From Holophaga sp. (GTDB lineage: Bacteria > Acidobacteriota > Holophagae > Holophagales > Holophagaceae): 5,316 nt of DNA. How positions within the stretch are numbered: the stretch's first letter is position 1; the number at the start of each line of letters is the position of its first letter. Both the position numbers and the translations under genes were made by a program. Positions 1 to 5,316 of the stretch are shown here, one piece after another. Below the pieces are notes generated by a model that was given only the letters and a program-made list of their open reading frames with translations, was not told the origin of the DNA and did not search any database. The stretch is taken from contig JAUYES010000281.1 in the NCBI GenBank assembly GCA_030691225.1, forward strand, positions 1 to 5,316. Reading direction: 5' to 3'.

Positions 1-1008
1 CAACTTGCCTTCCTTGACTAGGTTTTTGGTTTTGAATTTGAGATCTTTCGTTATCAATTCCAAGTGGGCGTTTTCCGGCTGGAGAATACGCAGATCGTAG
101 CCCTTTTCTGCAGGATGGGTTGGCCAGTTGGCGCAGACTCCGGGCTCCTCGCCGACTTTCACCAGCTCAAAGAAGATGCGGGCCTTGCGATCCGCCTCCA
201 TACCTGGTTCTCCCGTGGCATGGACCTTGGCCTTCACGCGGATCGTGTTCCCGGGCTTGGCTTCGCTGTCGAGATTGCCGGTGGGAATCCAGGAATCGTA
301 GCCCTCGATCTCCACATCTACCTCGCCGGGGTCTTCGAGTTCCACGTACAACTGGGCCGTAACGGATACAGAACCATTGACGTCCGTAAAGGTCTGGCTC
401 TTGGTCTTGTTTAAGTGCTTCCAATTCGCCAGTTCCTCGTTGGTGATCTCAAAGCTACAGAACTTCACCACCAATTGGCCGTCGATTTCCATGCCATAGG
501 GATTGGCGCACCCAATGTAGCCGCCCAGACCTGCACTCACAACTCCCAGATCGAAGTCGGTGATGCGTGCACCGGTAGCGGTGCGGGTGAAGCGGACGGC
601 CTGGCGGTGGTCGGGTCGGTCCGTGGCATCGGTTTGTCGCTCACTGGCATTGTATTTATCCCGCTCCTTCCAGCGGGCGATGCCTGGACCCAGGGTCATC
701 ACATCGGCGGAACTGCCATCGCTGCCGTTTGCCGAGCCGTTGTAAGTCTTGGCGTAAAAGGGCAGGCTTCCACCTTTGTGGAGTCCTGCCAAGCCGCCTG
801 CCTTCTCCAGGGTCTCGGCTGGGCTTCCCGTACCACCGCCGGAACCCCCAGTCCAAATGGCGCAGGGGGCGTAGCCGATTTCTAGACTGGAGGAGAACGA
901 TGCATCGCCGCTGCGGCCAGTCATGGTGACCTTGATGCGGAAGATCGGCTCCGAGGCCCCCAAGGGCAGCAGGGCCAGGGAGAGAAGGAGGGCGGCGAGG
1001 CGGCGCAT
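1..1008 (-). CDS. Secreted paralogue of the 698-aa metzincin-like protein, 3' part beyond the left edge
   Basis: The minus-strand reading frame stays open from the ATG at 1008 to base 1, giving 336 residues with no stop, so the C-terminus lies outside the window. The start is set by AGGAG at 1014-1018, five bases before the ATG. Residues 1-18 (MRRLAALLLSLALLPLGA) form a signal peptide, so the protein is exported. Residues 54-62 are a Gly/Ser-rich stretch. Residues 187-336 align closely with residues 192-344 of the protein at 2062-4158: 47 of 85 positions are identical without gaps over residues 212-296 (hand count), including the shared GYxxWIPxGNL and EPGVCxNWP motifs. The N-terminal part also aligns more weakly (YAPCAIWTG with YRLCTHWDG; RTATGAR with RTAKGAR). 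It starts 8 nt after the OmpA-family gene stops, so the two are probably co-translated. By analogy the missing C-terminus may hold a protease domain, but this cannot be seen. The function is unknown. Confidence 0.88.
   Translation of the reverse strand, partial: MRRLAALLLSLALLPLGASEPIFRIKVTMTGRSGDASFSSSLEIGYAPCAIWTGGSGGGTGSPAETLEKAGGLAGLHKGGSLPFYAKTYNGSANGSDGSSADVMTLGPGIARWKERDKYNASERQTDATDRPDHRQAVRFTRTATGARITDFDLGVVSAGLGGYIGCANPYGMEIDGQLVVKFCSFEITNEELANWKHLNKTKSQTFTDVNGSVSVTAQLYVELEDPGEVDVEIEGYDSWIPTGNLDSEAKPGNTIRVKAKVHATGEPGMEADRKARIFFELVKVGEEPGVCANWPTHPAEKGYDLRILQPENAHLELITKDLKFKTKNLVKEGKL
121..375 (-). repeat. Diverged duplicate module, copy in the left-edge paralogue (residues 212-296)
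   Basis: This is the partner of the segment at 3247-3501, with GYDSWIPTGNL and EPGVCANWP at matching positions. The shared Cys (C292 here, C300 in the other copy) and the earlier C49/C55 pair suggest conserved disulfides in an exported protein; the disulfide itself is inferred. Confidence 0.85.
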
Positions 1009-1013
1009 GCTTG

Positions 1014-1018
1014 CTCCT
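1014..1018 (-). promoter_or_regulatory. Ribosome binding site overlapping the upstream stop codon
   Basis: On the minus strand AGGAG lies five bases before the ATG at 1008 and shares bases with the TAG stop (1017-1019) of the OmpA-family gene, reading TAGGAG. This layout suggests translational coupling: ribosomes finishing the OmpA-family gene can restart on the next one. Confidence 0.8.
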
Positions 1019-1844
1019 ATTGCTTAACCAACTCCACGCGGCGGTTTTTCGCCCGTCCGGCCTCTGCGTCGTTGGAAGCGACGGGGGCCACGGGGCCCAC
1101 GCCGTGAGAAATAAGGCGACCTGTGGCAATGCCGTGTTTTGAGGTGAGGGCCTGCACCACCGCCTCTGCCCGAGCCTTGGAGAGTTTCAGATTGAGATCG
1201 AGCCCAGCCACATTGTCCGTGTGGCCCACCACATGCAGTTTGAGGGCGGGCTGGGCCTTGAGCAGCTTGGCGATCTCCACCAGGGCGGGCTCGGAAGCAG
1301 GCTTGATTTCCGCCTTGCCGGTATCGAAGGTGATGCCGTAGACCGCGATCTTGCCTTCAGTCTTGATGCCAGCGCCCAGAGCTGCGGCATCGGCTTCGAT
1401 ATCCTGCTTCATGGTGCCCTTTTCTATCACCGCCAAATAATACTGCTCGTTGATGTTGGCGCTAACGTGCACCCAGACCTCGGCGCCGCCTTTGACGATC
1501 TTGTAAAAACTTTCCCCATCCTCGAGGTTGCACGTCACCGTGCCGCCGAGTTTCTTGATGGCGTTCTCGAAGTTGCGATGCACCGTCAGCACACCGGGTG
1601 CCTTGGCACCTTCATTTTTGTAGTACATGATCTCGGTGAATTTGCCTTCCACCGAGACTTCCTTTTTGCCCACTCTGAAGGTGTGGGCAGCGAAGTCGTT
1701 CAGGGTGCAGTGGTGGATATAGAAACCAGGGAAGCGGGTGAAGAGGGCGTGGTCTTTGCATCCTTCAGCATCGGGCTCCTGAGCGAAGGTGGGCGAAATA
1801 CAAAGAACCAAAGCTGCGGGTACGACGAGCCAGGGACGAATCAT
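1017..1844 (-). CDS. OmpA-family outer-envelope protein with C-terminal peptidoglycan-binding domain
   Basis: This 275-residue exported protein probably anchors to peptidoglycan in the periplasm or outer membrane. Residues 1-21 form a signal peptide with likely cleavage after PTFA, before QEP. The C-terminal OmpA-like domain begins near residue 167 (AVYGITFDTGKAEIKP). It carries VVGHTDN (205-211), LSKARA (221-226) and KNRRVEL (266-272). D210 and R225 are 15 residues apart, matching the spacing of the Asp/Arg pair that binds diaminopimelate in OmpA domains, so binding should be intact. Residues 22-160 are a separate soluble-looking domain with cysteines at 29, 46 and 105, not an eight-strand barrel. 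Similar two-part OmpA-family proteins are common in proteobacteria, and the N-terminal part resembles what I recall as DUF4892-type, unverified. The start is supported by AAGGAG at 1850-1855, five bases upstream. It is followed 8 nt later by the left-edge paralogue gene. Confidence 0.93.
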   Translation of the reverse strand: MIRPWLVVPAALVLCISPTFAQEPDAEGCKDHALFTRFPGFYIHHCTLNDFAAHTFRVGKKEVSVEGKFTEIMYYKNEGAKAPGVLTVHRNFENAIKKLGGTVTCNLEDGESFYKIVKGGAEVWVHVSANINEQYYLAVIEKGTMKQDIEADAAALGAGIKTEGKIAVYGITFDTGKAEIKPASEPALVEIAKLLKAQPALKLHVVGHTDNVAGLDLNLKLSKARAEAVVQALTSKHGIATGRLISHGVGPVAPVASNDAEAGRAKNRRVELVKQ

Positions 1845-2061
1845 GGAAGCTCCTTCGAGGTGGTTGATAGGAGGTTAGCTTGGTTGGTGATTAAGGGTGG
1901 AACCTGAAATTCCAGGACACGGAGTTACTTCACCGTAAGCTGCCGGAAGCAGTCGAAGCCAACCGGCTGCTCCAGCTACTAATGGTGCCGAAGCGGCTCA
2001 GGGGGCCCTGGAAACCTTATCTGCAGTGGCCTCCTCACCCCCTCTTCCAACAGAAACGGAC
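1845..2061. other. 217-bp intergenic gap
   Basis: This gap separates the end of the 698-residue protein gene from the OmpA-family gene. It holds the AAGGAG ribosome binding site (1850-1855) and an imperfect 14-bp dyad, CCTGAAATTCCAGG (1903-1916), which could be an operator but has no recognisable owner. CAGGGGGCCCTGG near 2000-2012 can fold only with a tiny loop and has no T-run, so it is not a convincing terminator. No good -35/-10 pair was found for the minus strand. The gap is long enough that the OmpA-family gene may have its own promoter. Confidence 0.5.
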
Positions 2062-4158
2062 TCAGTTCTTTGGGTTGACCTGCTTCCAGCAGCTGTGGGG
2101 CACCTGGCTGCAGAGTTTTTCGGTGCCGCCCAGTTCTCCAAAGAGCAGATACCGCCGCTTCTCCTGCCAGTTTATATACTGCATGGGGCAGGAAAATACA
2201 CGATTGACGGGCTCCTCATCCTCGACACCTCCCTTCAGGTGCCCATTCACACCCACGCCATGGCAAAGCTCATGGATGGCGAGCCATTGTTCCACTGGCT
2301 TCACCAGCGCCCAGAGCTCCTGGTCCGTGAGGGCCTCCAACTTCTTGCGAGCCTGCTCCTTTTCCGCAAGCTCAGCCATCCAGGCCAAGCCTTCTGCATT
2401 TTCCTTCTTCTCCGGGTGGCGCAGCTCGTCCAGCATCCGGTCCCGGATGCGACGAAGCTTGTCGTGGATGCGCCCGGAGAAGACCACGATACCGTCCACT
2501 GTACGGGGCGTGGCGGGCTCACCGATGGGACCCTCCGACTTGGCCCACTGATCCTGCAGTGCAGTCACCATTTGGGCATGGGTCTGTTTCCCATCCGGGT
2601 CCTCCGGCACTTCATGCTCCTTCACCACGGAGAGGTCCTTGTTGATGAACGAGGCTACCTTCCCGCCCCCGTTGGCGAAGCTCGCATGGGTATCCACCTT
2701 GCGGTCCTTGGTCCAGACCTCGAGCACTTTGAAGGGATGGAGGCCCGTGGCCATTTGCAGGCGGCCGAGATCCACCAGGCCATCAGGATCGATCACGAAG
2801 TGAACTTTCTGACGGGGCTCGGGTCGGAGGTAATTGCGGCCTCCGTCACCCATCACCACCAGTCCTCGATATTTCTGGAAGAGGGTGAGACCGTCGCCCT
2901 TCTTAGCCGGTCCCGCCACTTCCGCCTCATCCCATTCGGAGGGCAGTCCGACGACTCCCTTGGCCTCCTGCCAAGCGTCGGCGATGCGGTTGCGGTCCTC
3001 GTCCTTGGGCAGCTGAATCGCAGAGAGTTCCTTCTTGTGGTAGGTGACCTTCAGTTCCTTGCCATCCTTGTCCTTGGCGGTGACCTTGAGCACGCCCCAG
3101 GCGGCATAGTCGAAGGCCGACACCACTAGGGTCGCCTCCTGCACAAGGCCCTTGGTGCGCAGCTTGCGGTTCTCAGTCACCACGTCCATGGCTTGGTTTT
3201 CCGCCTTGCGGAGCCGCAGATCCAGGCCCTGCTGGTCGGGCTTGAGGGGCCAGTTGAGGCAGACACCGGGCTCCTGGCTGACGTCGGTCAGCTCGAAGGT
3301 GAACTCGGCCTGGGTGTCGACCTTCCGTCCAGAGGCTCCGGTGGCGAGGAGCTTGGCCGTCACCTTCACTGTGTTGCCAGGATTGGCCTCGTCCTCCAGG
3401 TTGCCGAGGGGAATCCAGTTCTCGTACCCCGTAACTTCCACATCCACGTCCCCCAAATCCGGAAGGGTGGTTGTTATCGTGGCGGAATAAGAAACAGAGC
3501 CCTCGAAGTCCTCCTTCGCCTGAAAACTTCGGGCCAAGGTCTTCGTGAGCTGACCCCAGGACGCGAGCTCTGCCTCGCTCAACTCCACGGTGTAGAGCCG
3601 CGCCTTCTCTGCCTCCGGGATCTCAAGGTTGTCGATTCCCAGCACATGGAAGGGTGCATTTCCGACATGGGGACATGGGATACCCTTCAGCACGAGTCGG
3701 GCGCCCTTGGCGGTGCGGATCAGCTCCGCATCAGCTTCGGCGCTCGCCGGAGTGAAGTGCGTAGGGTATATCCTATGCTTGCGAGTATTACCTTCAGTGG
3801 TCACGTAACTCCCCGCCCCCAGTGACTTGGTACTCGCATGGGTGATCTGGCTGCCCTCCTTCCCGGTGCCCTCCGATGCATGGGAGAACACGTAAAACTG
3901 CAGCCGCTCCCCGGGTTTCAGCCCGAGCACACTGCGGCGCAGGCGGAAGAGATCCTTGGCCGCCATGCCGTGCCGGGGTCCATCCCAGTGGGTGCAGAGC
4001 CGATACTCCTCCTGGCCCGTGCAGCTCCAGGACATGCTGCCGCTCTGCCCGCCCTCCTTGGCCTGCACATAGAGCACTGGCTCCGGGTCGCCCTGGGCCG
4101 CGGCGTGGCTGCCAATTACCATGAGGAGCAGCGTGAGAATCAGTCCGGGAAGGCGCAT
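2062..4158 (-). CDS. Secreted protein with C-terminal metzincin-like zinc-protease signature
   Basis: This gene encodes 698 residues. The frame is open 48 codons further upstream, but ATG 4158 is preferred: AGGAG (4164-4168) sits five bases before it and residues 1-21 (from MRLPGLILTLLL to AAA) make a clean signal peptide. Residues 22-345 are homologous to the visible protein at 1-1008 and look beta-rich. Residues 386-397 (DEDRNRIADAWQ) and 421-431 (GDGLTLFQKYR) resemble a degenerate calcium-binding DxDxDGxxDxWE repeat. Residues 563-628 are predicted helical and highly charged. At 629-640 is HELCHGVGVNGH: H629, E630 and H633 fit HExxH, with G636 at the metzincin glycine position and H640 a possible third zinc ligand, one residue later than usual. 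CPMQY (657-661) matches a Met-turn (M659) followed by Tyr661, as in astacins and serralysins. The inferred role is a secreted or envelope metalloprotease; substrate unknown. I recognise no named family for the whole protein. Confidence 0.88.
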   Translation of the reverse strand: MRLPGLILTLLLMVIGSHAAAQGDPEPVLYVQAKEGGQSGSMSWSCTGQEEYRLCTHWDGPRHGMAAKDLFRLRRSVLGLKPGERLQFYVFSHASEGTGKEGSQITHASTKSLGAGSYVTTEGNTRKHRIYPTHFTPASAEADAELIRTAKGARLVLKGIPCPHVGNAPFHVLGIDNLEIPEAEKARLYTVELSEAELASWGQLTKTLARSFQAKEDFEGSVSYSATITTTLPDLGDVDVEVTGYENWIPLGNLEDEANPGNTVKVTAKLLATGASGRKVDTQAEFTFELTDVSQEPGVCLNWPLKPDQQGLDLRLRKAENQAMDVVTENRKLRTKGLVQEATLVVSAFDYAAWGVLKVTAKDKDGKELKVTYHKKELSAIQLPKDEDRNRIADAWQEAKGVVGLPSEWDEAEVAGPAKKGDGLTLFQKYRGLVVMGDGGRNYLRPEPRQKVHFVIDPDGLVDLGRLQMATGLHPFKVLEVWTKDRKVDTHASFANGGGKVASFINKDLSVVKEHEVPEDPDGKQTHAQMVTALQDQWAKSEGPIGEPATPRTVDGIVVFSGRIHDKLRRIRDRMLDELRHPEKKENAEGLAWMAELAEKEQARKKLEALTDQELWALVKPVEQWLAIHELCHGVGVNGHLKGGVEDEEPVNRVFSCPMQYINWQEKRRYLLFGELGGTEKLCSQVPHSCWKQVNPKN
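3247..3501 (-). repeat. Diverged duplicate module, copy in the 698-aa protein (residues 220-304)
   Basis: This coding segment is the best-conserved part of the paralogue pair. It pairs without gaps with 121-375: 47 of 85 residues are identical by hand count, with GSVS at the start, GYENWIPLGNL in the middle and EPGVCLNWP at the end. It is a protein-level duplicate; the DNA has diverged substantially. Confidence 0.85.
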
Positions 4159-4163
4159 GGTGA

Positions 4164-4168
4164 CTCCT
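4164..4168 (-). promoter_or_regulatory. Ribosome binding site that fixes the start at 4158
   Basis: AGGAG on the minus strand is five bases before the ATG at 4158. The alternative ATG at 4302 would lie inside the end of the upstream phosphatase gene and give a basic, cysteine-containing N-terminus with no signal peptide, so the internal start is preferred. Confidence 0.85.
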
Positions 4169-4239
4169 GGAGCTATTGAAAAGGGGATCGTTGCCTTAGC
4201 TGTTGGGTTTTGTTTGGCTTCGATGCAAAACGTGACCTT

Positions 4240-4261
4240 GCCGGCGCCAATGGCGCAGGGC
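4240..4261 (-). terminator. Small stem-loop just after the phosphatase stop codon
   Basis: GCGCC (4244-4248) and GGCGC (4252-4256) pair around a 3-nt loop, and an outer GCC/GGC pair (4240-4242 with 4259-4261) extends the stem past a small bulge. It begins directly after the phosphatase stop at 4262. On the minus strand only a TTTT about nine bases later follows, so as an intrinsic terminator it is weak. It may instead be a transcript-stabilising or attenuating hairpin between the phosphatase and the 698-residue protein gene. Confidence 0.35.
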
Positions 4262-4858
4262 TTATTCCGCCTGCGTGAGCACCGGCAGAGGAAGAGCCGC
4301 AACCTTGGTCTTCATCCGCTTTTCATCCAGGCCACGCACAAAGGCCGGATTGGCGACCCAGATGCGGTTGAACTGGAAGGCATTCATCTCCTTCAGGGCT
4401 TCTTCTGCCTTCCAACCCTGAAGCACAATGCGGTAGGCGGCGGCGTTGTAGCCGGTGCGATCGCGGCCCTGGGCGCAATGGATGAACACCGGCCAGTTGG
4501 CGGGATCTTCCATCACTTTCAGGAAGGCGGCGATACGGGTCTCACCCCCACGCCAGGCGCGGGAAGGGATGCGTAGGTAGCGAAGTCGCGTGCCCTTCAA
4601 CAAGGGCAGATCATCGTGGTCGTGCCGAAAGCTCACGATGGTTTTGGCGCCGGCCTTTTCGACCTCCTTGAAACCTTCGGCGGTGGGCTGGCTACCACGC
4701 CAAAGGGCAGCGTCCAGCTTGGCGAAGTTGGTTACGCCGGGCAGGCAGGTCTCACAGGGCTTGGCCGGCTCGGTCTGGCGTGCCAGGGCCGGGGAAGCCA
4801 GCAGAAGAAGGGTGAGGATGGCCGCGAAGTAATGCATTTCAGCAGGATACGTTGCCAT
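4262..4858 (-). CDS. Exported dual-specificity/tyrosine-phosphatase-like protein
   Basis: This 198-residue protein belongs to the Cys-based protein tyrosine phosphatase fold, which hydrolyses phosphate esters through a cysteinyl-phosphate intermediate. The P-loop is HCAQGRDRTG (127-136), with nucleophile C128 and phosphate-binding R134. WRGSQP (53-58) matches the YRSxQP-like opening of bacterial members, and TIVSFR (73-78) is the usual core strand. Residues up to about 27 (LTLLLLASPALA) form a signal peptide, so it likely acts in the periplasm. CETC (35-38) is an unusual CxxC just after cleavage. No aspartate lies in the loop before the P-loop (residues 96-105), where the general acid normally sits; E106 is the nearest acid. 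The start is uncertain: ATG 4858 has GAGG about 12 nt upstream and a stop codon just before it, while ATG 4837 gives a tidier signal peptide but has no clear ribosome binding site. The real substrate, whether protein, lipid or inositol phosphate, cannot be told. Confidence 0.9.
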   Translation of the reverse strand: MATYPAEMHYFAAILTLLLLASPALARQTEPAKPCETCLPGVTNFAKLDAALWRGSQPTAEGFKEVEKAGAKTIVSFRHDHDDLPLLKGTRLRYLRIPSRAWRGGETRIAAFLKVMEDPANWPVFIHCAQGRDRTGYNAAAYRIVLQGWKAEEALKEMNAFQFNRIWVANPAFVRGLDEKRMKTKVAALPLPVLTQAE

Positions 4859-4976
4859 TCAGGCATCGGACCTCTAATTTGTGTCGTCGTTATGGTCAAA
4901 CCTCGTCGCCGAATAATGCCGCAGGCCTATACTTCCATCAGCTCCCCAATTCATGCTCATTTTTTGGAGGTCCGTC
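4859..4976. promoter_or_regulatory. Divergent intergenic region, probable promoters for both directions
   Basis: This 118-bp, relatively AT-rich gap separates genes reading away from each other, so it should drive both. For the plus strand, TATACT (4928-4933) is a good -10 match about 44 nt before the ATG at 4977, but the -35 at proper spacing (GTCGCC) is poor. For the minus strand, TTGACC (4894-4899) resembles a -35, with only TAGAGG (4871-4876) at 17-bp spacing. GGAGG at 4966-4970 is the ribosome binding site of the plus-strand gene. Confidence 0.35.
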
Positions 4977-5316
4977 ATGCGAGTGCTCTCGTCGTGCCTG
5001 TTGCTCATGGTTTGTCTGCCCGTGGCAGCACAGGTCAAGAAGGTGGTCCCCAAGGCACCCATCAAGGTGGTGGAGGGCGTTTCCAAACAACCCCTGGTCA
5101 CGGACTTTGTCATTCGGGATTGCCGGTTTGAAACCGTCGGAAAGGATGTGCGCGCCCTTGCGACTCTTTTAAACTCCGGAACACAGGGGGTTTCCTTCCA
5201 AACGGGTCAAACGATGGCGGTGCTCTCGGTGCGTGGGGCGAACCTTCTCTGCAAGGCTCCCGGTGGCGGCTACTTCCTGGATCGGGGCGCGACGATGGAA
5301 GTTAGTCAACTCCTGA
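4977..5316 (+). CDS. Small secreted protein of unknown function, 3' part beyond the right edge
   Basis: The frame is open from ATG 4977 to the end of the window, giving 113 complete codons. GGAGG (4966-4970) six bases upstream fixes the start. Residues 1-18 (MRVLSSCLLLMVCLPVAA) are a signal peptide with likely cleavage before Q19; cysteines 7 and 13 do not form a lipobox. Residues 42-113 alternate hydrophobic and polar residues (TDFVIRDCRFETV, ALATLLNSGT, MAVLSVRG) around an NSGT turn, as in a beta-sandwich such as a CARDB-like extracellular domain. That resemblance is structural guesswork, with no diagnostic motif. C49 and C92 could form a disulfide. It is transcribed away from the phosphatase gene and may share a regulatory region with it. 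I do not recognise the family. Confidence 0.82.
   Translation, partial: MRVLSSCLLLMVCLPVAAQVKKVVPKAPIKVVEGVSKQPLVTDFVIRDCRFETVGKDVRALATLLNSGTQGVSFQTGQTMAVLSVRGANLLCKAPGGGYFLDRGATMEVSQLL

Noticed and set aside
656..1129. Minus-strand open frame overlapping the left-edge paralogue and the OmpA-family gene
   Set aside because: It is a shifted frame of two supported genes, rich in Arg/Pro as expected of out-of-frame GC-rich sequence.
1221..1907. Plus-strand open frame opposite the OmpA-family gene
   Set aside because: It is fully antisense to a well-supported OmpA-domain gene, and its protein shows no motif.
1903..1916. Imperfect dyad CCTGAAATTCCAGG as an operator
   Set aside because: It is a single short copy with one mismatched pair and matches no binding site I know, so it is noted only as part of the gap.
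1895..2010. Possible plus-strand gene remnant in the 217-bp gap (a run reading ELLHRKLPEAVEANRLLQLL)
   Set aside because: The frame has no start signal upstream and then runs antisense into the 698-residue protein gene. The helical look alone does not support a gene or a transposase remnant.
2026..3129. Long plus-strand open frame opposite the 698-residue protein gene
   Set aside because: It is antisense to a gene with a signal peptide, ribosome binding site, homologue and protease motif. Long antisense frames are common in GC-rich DNA, and it has no ribosome binding site or recognisable motif.
4159..4302. 48-codon N-terminal extension of the 698-residue protein
   Set aside because: It would overlap the phosphatase gene, removes the N-terminal signal peptide and lacks a suitable ribosome binding site, whereas ATG 4158 has AGGAG at ideal spacing.

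Overview
The window looks like chromosomal DNA from a GC-rich Gram-negative bacterium. The evidence for Gram-negative is an exported OmpA-family protein with an intact peptidoglycan-binding signature. Every complete gene starts with a Sec-type signal peptide, and most have AGGAG/GGAGG ribosome binding sites 5-6 nt before the ATG. The lineage cannot be fixed from this sequence; Acidobacteriota (Holophagae-like) or a deltaproteobacterial-type group is only a guess from the protein style.

Layout, right to left along the minus strand: an exported dual-specificity/tyrosine-phosphatase-like protein (4262-4858); a 103-bp gap with a small stem-loop; a 698-residue secreted protein ending in a metzincin-like zinc-protease signature (2062-4158); a 217-bp gap; an OmpA-family peptidoglycan-binding protein (1017-1844); and, only 8 nt further on, the first 336 residues of a paralogue of the 698-residue protein (1-1008, running off the left edge). 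On the plus strand a divergent gene for a small secreted protein of unknown function starts at 4977 and runs off the right edge. There are no RNA genes, insertion sequences or CRISPR repeats.

The most interesting content is the pair of full-length-related secreted proteins, homologous over all 336 visible residues, on either side of an OmpA-family anchor protein. The complete copy carries HELCHGVGVNGH plus a downstream CPMQY. This resembles a metzincin zinc site with its Met-turn, but has one extra residue before the third histidine. I recognise no named family for the long N-terminal part. A reasonable inference is a cell-envelope or secreted locus in which an OmpA-type protein and two putative metalloproteases work in the same compartment. 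The two minus-strand gaps of 103 and 217 bp mean only the OmpA gene and the left paralogue are clearly one translational unit.
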